A DNA stretch of 64,000 nucleotides, taken from positions 153,241,092-153,305,091 of the forward strand of contig CM043943.1 in assembly GCA_014529385.2 (NCBI GenBank). The letters run 5' to 3'. The stretch is from Adiantum capillus-veneris. Its lineage: Eukaryota > Streptophyta > Polypodiopsida > Polypodiales > Pteridaceae. Below, in pieces: positions 36,358-47,658 of this stretch (positions are counted from its first letter, which is position 1; the number at the start of each line of letters is the position of its first letter). The notes under the pieces were generated by a model. It did not search any database. It saw only the letters and a program-made list of their open reading frames with translations, and was not told where the DNA came from. A program made the position numbers and the translations under genes.

Positions 36358-37056
36358 AAGTGTGGTAGATTGGTTATGCCATTTCCCTCTTGAATAACAG
36401 GTCTTGAGTTCAACTCCTTGTCGGCTAGATCTTTAAGGTCTCTTGGGATAGTTTCCTACGACATTAAAACTCTCTTCTTCTCGGGTGTGTGGGTGGGGGT
36501 GTGTGTGCGCGCGCTAATAAAAAGAGGAAAATGGTATAACCTTTCTATCACCCAAGTGTGGTAGATTGGTTATGCCATTTCCCTCTTGAATAACAGGTCT
36601 TGAGTTCAACTCCTCGTCGGCTAGATCTTTAAGGTCTCTTGGGATAGTTTCCTACGACGTAAAACTCTCTTCTTCTTCTCTCTCTCTCTCTCTCTCTCTC
36701 TCCCTATTTATTTATTTATTTATTTATTTATTTATACTTATTTATTTATATTTATATATTTATATATATAAACAAACATTATATCAAAGCAAAATTAGAA
36801 TTCTATTAAGATAATAATTACTTGTAAGCCTATTTTCTTGCTTCACTAAATTCCTAGAGATTTATTCATCTCGTTTTAAAAGGCTTTATCACTTTATCCA
36901 TTGCAGATCGTACTATCCAATAAAATAGTACTAAAATTATTAATATGGTTCTCATGCTCTTGTGGTCTGGTGCTCTTTATTTCACTTTCTTGCGACCTAG
37001 AGGTCATATGCACCCATGTATGCATAGAGGCTTTCCCTCAAGTCCCTCTTCAAACA
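35912..37056 (+). repeat. Central LTR of family F, with inserts
   Basis: Starts TGTTAGGTGTGG at 35912 and ends TTCAAACA at 37056. The next bases TTGGTGCCATC resemble a primer-binding site. The first 206 bp, including the preceding purine tract, are duplicated in tandem, so a second start occurs at 36118. A 'ggctataaagcc' TATA-like box lies in both copies. A (CT)n run, two SINE copies (36353 and 36549), another (CT)n run and a (TTTA)n run follow before the LTR end. Confidence 0.65.
36353..36675 (+). mobile_element. Two tandem copies of a tRNA-like SINE
   Basis: The unit starting CACCCAAGTGTGGTAGATTGG occurs at 36353 and 36549 (period 196). It contains TGGTAGATTGG, a match to the RNA polymerase III A box, and about 48 bp later GAGTTCAACTCC, a match to the B box (GWTCRANNCC). 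This spacing is normal for a tRNA-derived SINE head. The copies run from CACCCAAG to about CTCTTCTTC and are nearly identical. Between them lies a GT/GC-rich tail and AATAAAAAGAGG. They sit between two CT runs of the LTR. Confidence 0.6.
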
Positions 37057-38238
37057 TTGGTGCCATCATTCTTTGCTCTTCGACACTCCCAAAAGGCACA
37101 TGGCCATCATCATTCCTTCGTTGAAAGTTTCAACTAGCTATCGACGACTACAACAAGGAGCTTCTCTTGGGTGTAATTTTCAACTTATTTTCAAGAGCCC
37201 CAAGGAGCTTGTCTCGACTGAAATTTTCAGGTCACAAATGTCATTGACAAAGGGCTATTTTTTACCTCTTTAGCCTCCCGACCTTGACATCATGCAGCAA
37301 CATAGAAACATAAGGACATTTTCAGCCCTTGGTTGTAGCTATTTTAAGCGCATGCGCGCGCACACACACACACACACACAATGGTGATCTTATGCATGCT
37401 ACCAGCGCAAGATCAAGAGATGGTGCTGCAACAAGATTTCCAAGCTTGTGCTTTTGACAAGCCACATTCAAAGCTTCGTCATCGTAGAAGTTTTGACCAA
37501 GGAGCGAGAAAACAACAAGGATGGAATATTTCTTCAAAGCTTGGACTATTTAAGCAAGTATCTCGAGCAATCTGATTTCTATCATTTCTCGAACTTTTTA
37601 AAAGCTCACTAGAATTTTCAAATTTCCATTAAAAAATATTTTTGTATGCATTTGTGAAAAATTGTAAAGATGTTTTTCACACAATTTTCTTGTGACCTAT
37701 AATTATGCACATAGTGGGGTCTAAACAGTGTGCATGCTCTTAATGCATGTGATAAGACCGCCCATGTATTTTTCCTCAACATATGCATAAGGTAACCTAA
37801 AAGAGACCACTTTTTTTATCTATCGTAAGGCTTTTTTTTTTAAGGAGGTTTGAATAGCCTCGAAGTCATCCAAAGGATATGCACGGTCCAGCCTTTGAAC
37901 ATTAAAACACATGCCTTTGGGTCAAACTATTTTTTTTCAGCCTCTCGAGTCATTCATAGTTGGTTTATATGTAGTCATGTTGGTGCATCATCACCTCTGA
38001 GTCTATCAGACTCAGGTTAGAGTTCGTGTTGGCTTTCCGTCACCTTTGAACATTGGAACACCTACCTTTGAGCCAAACTGGTTCTTGTTCGGCCTCTTGA
38101 GTCATTCAAAGTTGGTTTATATGTAGTCATGCTATTACATCATCACCTCTGAGTCTATCAGACTTGAGTTAGAGTCTATGTTGGCTTCCCATCCATTCTG
38201 CTTGAATTAAAACTACTTTTTGGAGCTAAAGGAGGGGA
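37057..38238 (+). mobile_element. Internal region 2 of family F
   Basis: Non-coding and longer than internal region 1 because it keeps the first 350 bp after the primer-like site TTGGTGCC. A (CA)n run lies at 37360-37380. The same two tandem sub-repeats recur near 37900-38200. It ends in AAAGGAGGGGA before the third LTR. Confidence 0.65.
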
Positions 38239-38432
38239 TGTTAGGTGTGAGAATCATCCCTGTGCTAGCATCCTAAACCTCACCTAAGCTATGATGTCAA
38301 CAACATTGTTTAACACGGTCTATGAGGTCATATTTGCATTGCATTTTGGCTATAAAGCCACCTCTTGTACATTCTCATTGTTCCGGTTAGTAGAGATTGA
38401 GTTATTGTGTTCCACTTATATCTTGTGTAATC

Positions 38433-38482
<50 letters not shown>
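38239..38482 (+). repeat. LTR 3 of family F (5' part)
   Basis: Starts TGTTAGGTGTGAGAATC after the purine tract. It shares the LTR's first 190 bp with 35912 and 36118 and then has a (CT)n run of about 57 bp (38426-38482). Similarity is lost just after the microsatellite, so the LTR is truncated there. Confidence 0.7.
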
Positions 38483-38484
<2 letters not shown>

Positions 38485-40701
38485 GTATCCATATAAGGCA
38501 AAGAAATTTCAATGCCTCTAGTCAGATTGAATAGCACAAGGTTTCTTTACATGATGCCACAAGTAGACCTCATTGAATTGATGTAATCAAATGTGTGTCT
38601 CTCATCCATAAACATGGAGATTTAACATGTACACTATTTCTTTTAAATAAATCAATATCTTCTTATGTGATGCCGTAACATGCATTGATGCATTTGAGCA
38701 ACTTTCGATTGCGCGTTTTGGTGTTCCAAGGCTTTTCCATGGATCAACTAGGAATCTCAAGGACACCCATTCAAGGCCTATGGCTCTTGTTGTGCATTTC
38801 TTTGCACCATATTCTCATCTAGCTAGGCCACAACATATTTCGTTGTAGTAGACATCTCATGTCACGAGACAACCCTGGTCACCCTTGATTGCCATGTGGT
38901 AGGGTTAGAGACAATTTTCTACCTTGGGATCAAGGTAATGTGCACCGATGCCAATATGCATAAATATTTCACCCAGAAAGCCTCAAAACAAACAAAACAA
39001 AAAAAATACTCATGTTGCTTCCTTTTATACAACGGCTAAGGTGTTGGCCTTATTTTAGAGATTGCGATTCTTCTTCTTAGTTATCGAAGCATGTGAAGCC
39101 TCTACAATATGTTTGTTTTCTCTCAATAACTCAATATTCCATGGGTATATGTACATGTGAGCTCCTATTGAATTCTAGTCTTAGGCCAATAGTTAAATAG
39201 CTCATTAGAAATGTAGTTTCGTCTTCCGTTTACTTTCCAGTCTCCTTACTTTCTTTCTAGTTCAGCCTTTGCAAATTTACATGTTAAATATGCCTATGCT
39301 AAAGACATGTTTTTGTAACTGTGTGCATGTTTACATCAAAGGGATTCTCAAAATTTCTCTGTTTGTTTGTCTTTGACAACTAGCCTACCCTTCTCTCTCA
39401 CATCCTCGCGAAAATATTTTTCAAGGATAAAGCAAGCTTGCAAGCCTTGCTTTCTCATCTAACCAACTAAAATTTGGAAAGATATACCTATGTGGAGACT
39501 CCAATCTTGACATGCTTTATACAACTAAGTGTAAGCACACCAAGGATATCAAAAACTTGTTTAATTTTCTACATCTAACATTCATCCACTTTTTGACAGT
39601 TCACTTACATAAACAAAGGAACATGAGAAACATCACGAACATGATGTCTTGTAAGAGGTCTTTTATAATTAAACATCGCCTTCAACAATTCACCATGGTC
39701 AGTCATGTGGTTCAAAACTCCATGTGTCAAATCTAGCATGTATTGCACAATGTAACTCCTCAAATGTCATCATTTTTTTCTAGAGGAGACGTAGTCTCTT
39801 TTTCGATATATCATCCGTGGTTTATTGCAACTTTTACTAACAATACTACTGCTATTAATTTCCTACTTAATCATCACTTTGACCCCCATGGACGCAATCT
39901 TGACCTTCATATGATGTGTGTTGTATGACCTCTAAGAGGGGAAGCAGCTAGAACATATTTCTATCAACAATCTTTCAAAAAAATCCATTTTACCACCAAT
40001 ACATGCCCTAAATCCAGATATCCATATCAACCTTGTGTATCAAAGATAATGTCTACACAACACTATGTATTATACATGCCCTAGTATGCATAATAGATGC
40101 AAATATCCATATCAACCTTGTGTAGCAAAGATAATGTCTACACAATACCATGTACTATACATAATGTGGCGTTTAAGAAGTTGCAAATCAATTCGAGCAA
40201 TAAGGCCCCACTGTAGGGATGATAGGTGGAGTACTCACCGTTATAATGAAAAAAGTGTGTGTTTTACTATTTTTAGACTTATACACAAAAGAACATAATA
40301 GCTCAAAAGACAGCTGACTTTAGACAAAGGACAATGATTAGCACAAAAACGACTCAGTCTTTGATTCATTTTTGTACGTCATAGTGAGAATGAGGTATCA
40401 TTTTAGTGTTATGTACATAAGACTGTAAAGAACAACTTATTCTGAAGTGAAAGAGGCCAAGTTCGACAGTAATGAACAACAGCTTAGCCAAAAAGATCAT
40501 AAGTAAAGATAGAGTCCTCACCTACATCCATATAAACAAAACAACAAATTTGTTAGCTTCGAATACGTATTACAGGTGTTAGCAAGTCTATCATTTGTTA
40601 TCCATGTCCTACTTAAAACCTTTTTAACTTATATTTACCATCCATGTAGTGTTAAATATTAGCAAGTATCCATTCTTAGAACAATAAGCCGCAAATGAAA
40701 G

Positions 40702-40705
<4 letters not shown>
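38483..40705. other. Non-coding stretch with an 85-bp local duplication
   Basis: No known protein was recognised. 'atatccatatcaaccttgtg' recurs at 40018 and 40103, marking a diverged tandem duplication with an 85-bp period (to about 40165). Confidence 0.4.

Positions 40706-40778
<73 letters not shown>
40706..40778. repeat. (GT)n(GA)n compound microsatellite
   Basis: About 20 GT units join about 16 GA units. It has the same order as 46922-47006. Confidence 0.95.
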
Positions 40779-40783
<5 letters not shown>

Positions 40784-41205
40784 ATGAATGAAGTGTTATA
40801 TTAACATCTTCTAAAGGCCAAAATGACATACGAGGTCAAAGAGTTACATCATGGTGAATTTGATACAAGGTTAGGATAAAAAGAAAGAAACTAACTAACA
40901 AAAACACTACTAGAGTTGTAAAAGGTGGGTATCAAAAGCCTGAGGGGTATATATACAAAAGGTGGGTATGTATATCGCATAGAAAGATACAAAATGGTGG
41001 ATATGTGTGTATCAAAATTTAGAGATGGCTCGAATGGATCGGTGCATGATCGTGTCAATGTCCACCATGGTGAGAGTCTGGACAAGGCATCTCCAATGTC
41101 TCGCCAATATAGATATGATCCTTTGTTGCAACCTCCTCCGCCGATGGGAGCATCCCCTCATCCTGGGTCTCCTGGCGGAAAATAAGTGTGATCTATTTTT
41201 GGGTG

Positions 41206-41207
<2 letters not shown>

Positions 41208-41257
<50 letters not shown>
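41208..41257. repeat. (CT)n microsatellite
   Basis: Pure CT run of about 50 bp inside the LINE remnant. Confidence 0.95.
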
Positions 41258-41259
<2 letters not shown>

Positions 41260-41758
41260 TGATGTTGTTGAATGTCCAATAGATAAGAGTCCAAGACATC
41301 TCTTATCCTGTATCTCATAACTCCCAAAACCCTCTCTAAAGAGGCAATGAAAGCGGCCATGTATCTCATAAGACATCTCTAATCGTGTATCTCATAACTA
41401 GCAATGAAAGCGGCCATGTCTCATAGTATGTTGTACAGTGGCATTTAATAGTGGAGCTCTATCTTTGGCTCTCTCAAAAAATTGGTAGAACCTTGCCTCC
41501 GTTGAGAAGCCTCGAAATTGGCTAGTCTCACTCTCTAACTCATCTGATGATGACTAAATCTATCTGATAGCACATCGCAAGCCATGGAACAAGTGTCCAT
41601 GTAGGCAGGCCTAGATAAGAACCCATCCTCTATGAGCTAGAGAAAATGCTCCCTATATGTAGTCATCTCCGTGTCCATCTCCTGTATAAGCTACATCCAT
41701 CTCCTCACAATATTCAACTGAAACAAATCCCATCATATAAGTCGAGTGACCTCCTTGA

Positions 41759-41768
41759 GAGAGAGAGA

Positions 41769-41804
<36 letters not shown>
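41759..41804. repeat. (GA)n(CA)n microsatellite
   Basis: Short GA run followed by about 17 CA units. Confidence 0.95.
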
Positions 41805-41807
<3 letters not shown>

Positions 41808-43234
41808 AATACTTAAAAGGGGGAGAGCCTGTCCGTAGAGAAACCATGTATCTCAAATCATGCTTCCATCTGTGCATATCAACATGATGTATCTCCCTAT
41901 GCGATCAAGTGTCGTGATGACTCCCGAGCTAGCCGAGCATAATGATTTTGTGGGAGCTTCCATAAGCTGTGTATGAATGCCACTGATCTTGTAAGACCCA
42001 CCACCACCAAAGGATGGACAACTAGCTCTGCATAGATTATCGCATGGAGAACCGAGGCCTTAGCCTTGATCGTCCTGGAGATCATGGAGATGATTGGCTC
42101 TCCATGTCTCACCACCTATGTGTACACCTGTGCTGATGACGAGTATGGTGATCTACTAAGGGTCCTATATATGTACTACATATAGCACACCGGCAACCAG
42201 AATATCAAAAGGCCATAGCTTAGTGCGAAGCTCTTGGAAATGAACCTATGAACACATCCTTTCTAAAGCTATGTATGCTCTAGTCAGCTCAGTCTCTTCC
42301 GCTATCCTCATCAAGTAAATCACAACTCCAAGGTAAGTTATCTGTAGGCCCCACTCGTTCTTGGCTATAAGTTAAACTAGGTACTGATCGCCTGACCCAC
42401 TGCGCTAAATATATCAAAAGCATCACAAAAATCCACAAAGCTATAATAAGTCCTGCTCCCATGAAATCTACCCTCAATGATAGCTCGTAGTGTGAGACTG
42501 TGATCTAGGGTAGAGAAACCCCTTTTGGAACCAACTTGGCCTGGCGCATGGATGCCTTCTCTCTCTCTGCCCATGTGCTCAACTCATGCTCAATGATGGA
42601 TGCATATAATATGGTCAGTGTGTGTCCAATCATAAAAGAGCAATAATTCTCAAGCAAACAAAGGTCCCCACATTTGAATTATGTACAGTCGTTGACATGC
42701 TCCAGAAATCAACGAAACCCTCACGCACAGCTCTGTTAAACATTAATGCAAGAAGATCAGTCGAAAGATCCTTCGCATGTATCAAATGCTCAGCTACCGG
42801 GCCATCATGATCATTTACTCTCCCAATCTTCACCCTATCAATAGCCTTCTTTAACATCTCCTCTTCATTCTATCAATAGCCTTATGTACCATCTCCACAA
42901 TTAAAAAAAAGCGCGAGTGTGTGGGCATGCCTCTGGCAAATCCGGCAATGACTGCTGGTCCATGGCCATGTAGAGAAAAGTAGCATACTCACCCCATATG
43001 TCTATAGATGTGATAGCTGGTGTTGGGGAGTGCTCATGAAACAATCTCCAAGCCTCCCCTTCGTCTTGGCTCAAGAATAATCTCTCCAGTCGAGCTAGGT
43101 AAGCTCCCTTCTTTCGTCACCCAGGGAACGGAAAGGTAATCCATGACTGTCTGTGAGTGATGATGCTCATGAGCAAGGCAATGAATGGCTTTTATTTTTT
43201 CAAGCTCAACATTTAGCACTGAAGAAACAAACAA

Positions 43235-44033
43235 TGAAGGGGATTGTCACTTAAAACCCATCATTTCCTTATCTCCAAAGCTAAATAAACACCAGGCCTT
43301 TGCCATTGGCAAGCCCCCAAAAAAACCAAAAATAAAACACACACATAGCCTGTTGAGCAAGCACAATGCCAATAAAAGGTAGCCAGGAAGTTCAGGCTGA
43401 AAGACGAACAAATCTAGCTCATGTGATTGATAATGAGGCCACTCAAATGACCTAGACAGAATCATCTTAAAGCGATCAAATACCATAGAGGCTCAGAAAT
43501 GATAAGCCAACCAACTAGCACAAGGACGAGAGGAGGTTGCGTATGTTTATAGAAACTGCCTTTCTGCGCAGAGCAACAGCTTATGTCCATTCCTTTGCTC
43601 TTTTTCTGGAGACGAATTACATCCATGTATCGTTATCAGCCCCCTGTTCTCCTCCTTTCTCTCTCTCTTCTTCCTGTTAAACTATTCTTTGAGTGCTGCA
43701 TTGGGGCAAGACCCAATATCTTTTGCCGCCCCACCCAAGGGAAAAGGAGAACATGTAAGCAAGCACACAGCATGTGGTTCGCTTTAATTTAAACGGTTGT
43801 GAAATTATCCCAGACGGCAGATTTCCTCTAGTAGTGCATATCTCTGCTCTCAAACCACTCCATTGAAGCTCCGCAAAAGCACACAGCATGTGGTTCCCTT
43901 TAATTTAAACAGTCGTGAAATTATCCCAAACGGCAGATTTCCTCTAGTAGTGCATATCTCTGCTCTCAAACCACTCCATTGAAGCTCCGCAAAAGCAAAC
44001 CCTCTGCATCTGTTGAGTATGATATTAGCGTCT
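43235..44033 (-). other. PPAN 3' flank with a 116-bp tandem duplication
   Basis: Downstream of the PPAN stop codon (minus sense). Two copies of a 116-bp unit lie at 43762-43877 and 43878-43993 (phrase AGCACACAGCATGTGGTT, then CTTTAATTTAAAC), differing at only a few bases. They start about 40 bp after the stop and so probably lie in the 3' UTR. The remainder to 43235 shows no other gene. Confidence 0.65.
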
Positions 44034-46447
44034 TCATGCTGTCCTCCTCTTTTTCCGTGGCTGTGAAAACCTTGCACTATCCTCCTTCCGCTTTCTTTGT
44101 GACAAAATTTCATGTGCAACCCCTTTTCCCTTCTTGAAGAAGCCCACCTTCCCAATCACACCCTTGTCTCTTTTTGCTAAGCTCCTATCAGCCATGTTCG
44201 ACGAACTCTTCTTATCTGCTTGTTTCTGTGGCTTCTTTAGTCGAATGCCTGCGTGCTTCTTTTGACCTTTTCTTTTAGTGCCAGCAATGAATTCTGCCCC
44301 AAAGAAAAAACAACCCAACATCCGCAATCAAAAACATTTCAAAAAGATAGTCAATATTCTGTCATGAGTTAGCACTAATAGAGAACCTGCATCAGGTTCC
44401 TGCCCCACTTCCTGTCTATACCAATCTGCATCATCGATATCATCCGCATCATCCACTGTTACATCCTCCCCACCTTTGGCATTGTTGTCCTGCGCACCAT
44501 TACCCTTTGAACGCATCCGCTGGGATGATTGCTTTGCAAGCCTGCACTCAACATCATAACAAAGTTATAAGGTACCTCAAAAAGATTGCTCAAAGGGAGA
44601 AGATGAACCCTACTCTTTTCGTTTGACATTGGCTTCTTGCTCTGCTCGTCGCTGCTTTCGCAAGGCCTCTCTTTGCTCCTTACTGTCTTTCAGCGCAATA
44701 ATTTCTTCCGGGGTCTTTTTAACTAACAAAGATGATAAGCTATTAGCTCTTTTGTCGCAAGAACTGACGCAGCTCCCAGTAGTGTGAGCTCTCAATGTCC
44801 AGGAGAATGCTATTGTTTCAAAACAGAATAATACAAGGCAGCCTGTATAGCGGTACATTAAACTGACCCTAATCCTCACGTAGCATGTATGCATGCATGT
44901 TTAACTATTACCCATGTCACTTGGACAGTAATTCCGTTCACCAAGATCCATACCAACAGTTCGAGTAGCTTACTATATTCATGGAAAAGGACAGCACCCG
45001 AGCAAAGGCCCTCCTCCACTTTCACAAGCTGCAGGGTCATTCGAGGACCAATTTCCTGCAGCTTTACAGCACTCTTTTGAGACTTGTAGTTTAAATGTCC
45101 AATGTCACTTGAAAGCTGAACTGTTGATGCATCATCTTCAGCCTCGCTTTCAGATCCGTACCCAGCCCTGCACAAGCAATTTGGGTGCCATCCAGATTAC
45201 ACCTCTTCACAATAACTGCAGGGCTTCACAGAAAAATGAAACGGGCCAAAAACATCAAGGTGAAGAGAAGCACCCCAACAAAACACGATCATTTTTTTAA
45301 TGTTATAAGCAAGCTGAAAAAGCTTTCAGCCCAAGGGGAAACGTTGCACCTTCTCCGTTTGATGCAGAGACCTGAGTAGCTATACAGATGGGCCAGTAAA
45401 TGCAAGCAATCCTTCAGAAGTTACGAGAGAGGTTCTTGCTTCAAGAGAAGAAGCTTTCAGATTATCTATAATGTTGACTTTAGCCAGTTGTTACTAATAA
45501 TGTAGTTTCAAAGGGAAATTCATTTTTCAACTAGACTTAATTCCAATGTTAAGTACGATGCCTTACAACAATAAAAGCAGCCACACAATATCATAAGATT
45601 TGTGGCTATCTAATAAGCAGGACACCAATAAATGGCTACAGAAACAGATTGAAAGACACACAAAAATGCACAAAGATGGAAAAATAAGAGCTTTACTTTG
45701 TAACAAACTCGCTAACGTCTCCAAGTCCCCTCAAATCAGGAATTTTCCTATTGTGTACCAGTTTCCTCAAAGAACGGGAAACTCCTACAGGCTGCAGTGT
45801 GATTGAGTAGTGGCGGAACTCGATAAGCTTTGTTTCTTTGTCATAACTCAATAGCACAACCCGCTGACAAGTTGCTAGGTTGACCTGCAAGGGTAGGCAA
45901 AAGCTAAAGATGAGAAAAGCTACTGCTTGAAGCAGAGTAAAACCCAGAAAAGTCCCCCCATCATCTTGTCACCCATTCTTGACAGCATTCCTCTTCTTAG
46001 GTGGTGTAACTAGAAAAAGTTCAGAAAGTTATAAATGGCTGCTTACAGTGTTCACGTTGATTGCTGGAAAGATATTCTGAAACATTGTAGTGGTCACTTT
46101 GAGATGCTCACCTTCATTGCCAAATCCAGCAAGGACTATCTGGCAGCAAAAGAGAGAAAGTCAGCTGCAAACCAGTTCATGATTTCCTTCTTGCAGAAAA
46201 ACCTGAAATTCCTTACCAGAGGAGAGTTTTTGAAAAGCCCTGCAGGAGCTCGAGGACGGAGCTGAGTCCGTGCAATGTCTGAATCCAAAGCATAAGAATG
46301 GATTTTGAAGGTTAAGGTCGGCCCCCGTGGACACCGCGCAACCCTCAAATAAGCTGCTGTCTCCGTATGTGATAACAGCAGGAAGTGTGACACTCCAAGA
46401 GGACCGGAAACGTGTACAAAGTCTTTCATAGAGTTACTCTTTTTCTC
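44034..46447 (-). CDS. PPAN: PETER PAN-like (PPAN/SSF) Brix-domain protein, exons after the first
   Basis: The product is a nucleolar Brix-domain factor needed for large ribosomal-subunit assembly (family of yeast Ssf1 and plant PPAN). Seven exons fit in frame: 46447-46217, 46139-46047, 45884-45697, 45167-44974, 44722-44614, 44541-44387 and 44293-44034 (TGA). Every intron is GT-AG, 72-529 bp. Together they encode about 409 residues. Brix signatures include Gly-Pro-Leu-Gly-Val-Ser-His-Phe, Arg-Gly-Pro-Thr-Leu-Thr-Phe and Phe-Arg-His-Tyr-Ser-Ile. Then [17 protein letters not shown] marks the end of the domain. The tail has [11 protein letters not shown] and a Lys/Arg-rich end. The first exon, expected to carry the start codon and about 50-60 residues, was not found upstream to 64000. 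Either the first intron is very long or the copy is truncated. The visible exons show no stops. Confidence 0.92.
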
Positions 46448-46917
46448 CTGATATAAGATGGCAACAATTACTTGCACGCACAACCCGCACATTACGTAAT
46501 AGAAGTGCAGATTGCAGAGTTCATCGACCACAAAGAGTCGGTTAAGATCTAGTTGAGCAAATGAAAGAAAAGGGACCCCGTTCAGCTCTTTGTCAAGCAT
46601 GATATACAAAGTTGAATGACTGAATCATTGAAGAGTAAAATTTGAAACCATTTTCCACACAACATGCTAAATAGAAAGAAGGAAAGAAAGGAGTGCAGCC
46701 TATGAGACTAAAACAGTACAGACAATGAAATACGTCTCTCATGTAAGTACAGGCCATAAACTGTCTGCCTGAGAGTAATTTTACAAGATGTCAATGTAAA
46801 GCTTCTCAATGAGCTCTCTCCTAAGAAGATGTATCTCTACGTGTTGAAGATGCCTTGGCATCTTCCTCTTATGGGGCTCAATAATAGCTTTGATCTATCT
46901 ATGATAAGGATGTTTGG
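46448..46917 (-). other. Intron or upstream sequence of PPAN
   Basis: The acceptor (TATATCAG before 46447) shows that an intron reaches at least here. The frame upstream of it has no similarity to PPAN. Nothing else recognised. Confidence 0.5.

Positions 46918-46921
<4 letters not shown>

Positions 46922-47006
<85 letters not shown>
46922..47006. repeat. (GT)n(GA)n compound microsatellite in an F-family LTR
   Basis: About 22 GT units then about 20 GA units. On the minus strand it follows TCTTGTGTCAAG, the same LTR position at which CT runs lie in the plus-strand F LTRs. Confidence 0.9.
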
Positions 47007-47008
<2 letters not shown>

Positions 47009-47600
47009 GACACAAGATGAAAGAACACACGAAATCAATCTCTACTAGCTCAACCACATGAGAATGTACAAGAGAAGGCTTTATAGCCTGCATGCAATGC
47101 AAATGACCTCACTGACTGTGTCATAAGTAGGAGGTGTTGACCTCATAGCTTAGATCGGGTCTAAGGAGCTAGCATAGGGATGGTTCCCGCCTAATATTCC
47201 CCCCTTCAGCTCATAGGTGGAGCTAACCTAGGAGATGACACAATGCTCAAAACGGATTTTGGACTCAAACGGAAAGGAAGCTAGCATGGACTCCAAGAAA
47301 GGTTTAGAGGTGATGATGCATCAACATAAGCTTAGTTAACTAACCATGCATGGCTCAAAGGCTGAACAAAAGCCAGCTTGGCTCAAGGGCATGGGCATGT
47401 GTACCGAGGTTCAAAGGTTGAGCCACACATAAACTTCAAACGACTCAAGAGACCAATCATTTCCCCCCGAAGGAAAATCCTTATATCAGAGCACAAAGTC
47501 GTCGTTAGGTTTATTACCTCTTGTTATGCAAATGTTGAGGAAAAATGCAAAGGGCGGTCTTATCATAGTATAAGTAACAACCAGTGCGTCAAGTACTAAT
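47007..47600 (-). mobile_element. F-family 3' end: internal part, purine tract and LTR
   Basis: In the minus sense, internal sequence (47600 to 47210, with the TTTTTCCTCAACAT phrase and 'gaggtgatgatgcatca' sub-repeat) leads to a tract GAAGGGGGGAA. The LTR follows, starting at 47196 (TATTAGG in place of TGTTAGG). It shares ACCATCCCTATGCTAGC and GGCTATAAAGCC-like words with the 34.7-38.5 kb copies and runs into the microsatellite at 47006. It is clearly more diverged than those copies. Confidence 0.65.
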
Positions 47601-47658
47601 ACCAGTACATGTATTTATCGTACCGTATGGGAAGAATGATAAATACGAGTTTGGAATT

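Larger units (their letters stand above)
40900..43234 (-). mobile_element. LINE reverse-transcriptase remnant
   Basis: The minus strand from about 42870 reads a typical non-LTR RT start: Lys-X-Gly-Arg-Val-Asn-Asp-His-Asp-Gly-Pro (degenerate 'GKApGpDG') and a Phe-Asn-Arg-Ala-Val-Arg-Glu-Gly-Phe block. Then near 42500-42400 comes Lys-Arg-Gly-Phe-Ser-Thr-Leu-Asp-His-Ser-Leu-Thr-Leu-Arg followed by Phe-Val-Asp-Phe-Cys-Asp-Ala-Phe-Asp, the RT palm motif with its first catalytic Asp. Further decayed frames continue to about 41000 with shifts and two microsatellites (41208-41257 CT, 41759-41804 GA/CA). The YADD box is not clearly readable. The 43034-43234 segment is probably the part before RT. Confidence 0.75.

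Noticed and set aside
36353-36430. Functional tRNA gene
   Set aside because: A and B boxes are present but no cloverleaf with paired acceptor arms could be drawn; a SINE head fits better.
46448-46609. Extension of the PPAN coding exon upstream to 46609
   Set aside because: The frame stays open, but its residues do not match the family and a good TATATCAG acceptor lies at the point where similarity begins.
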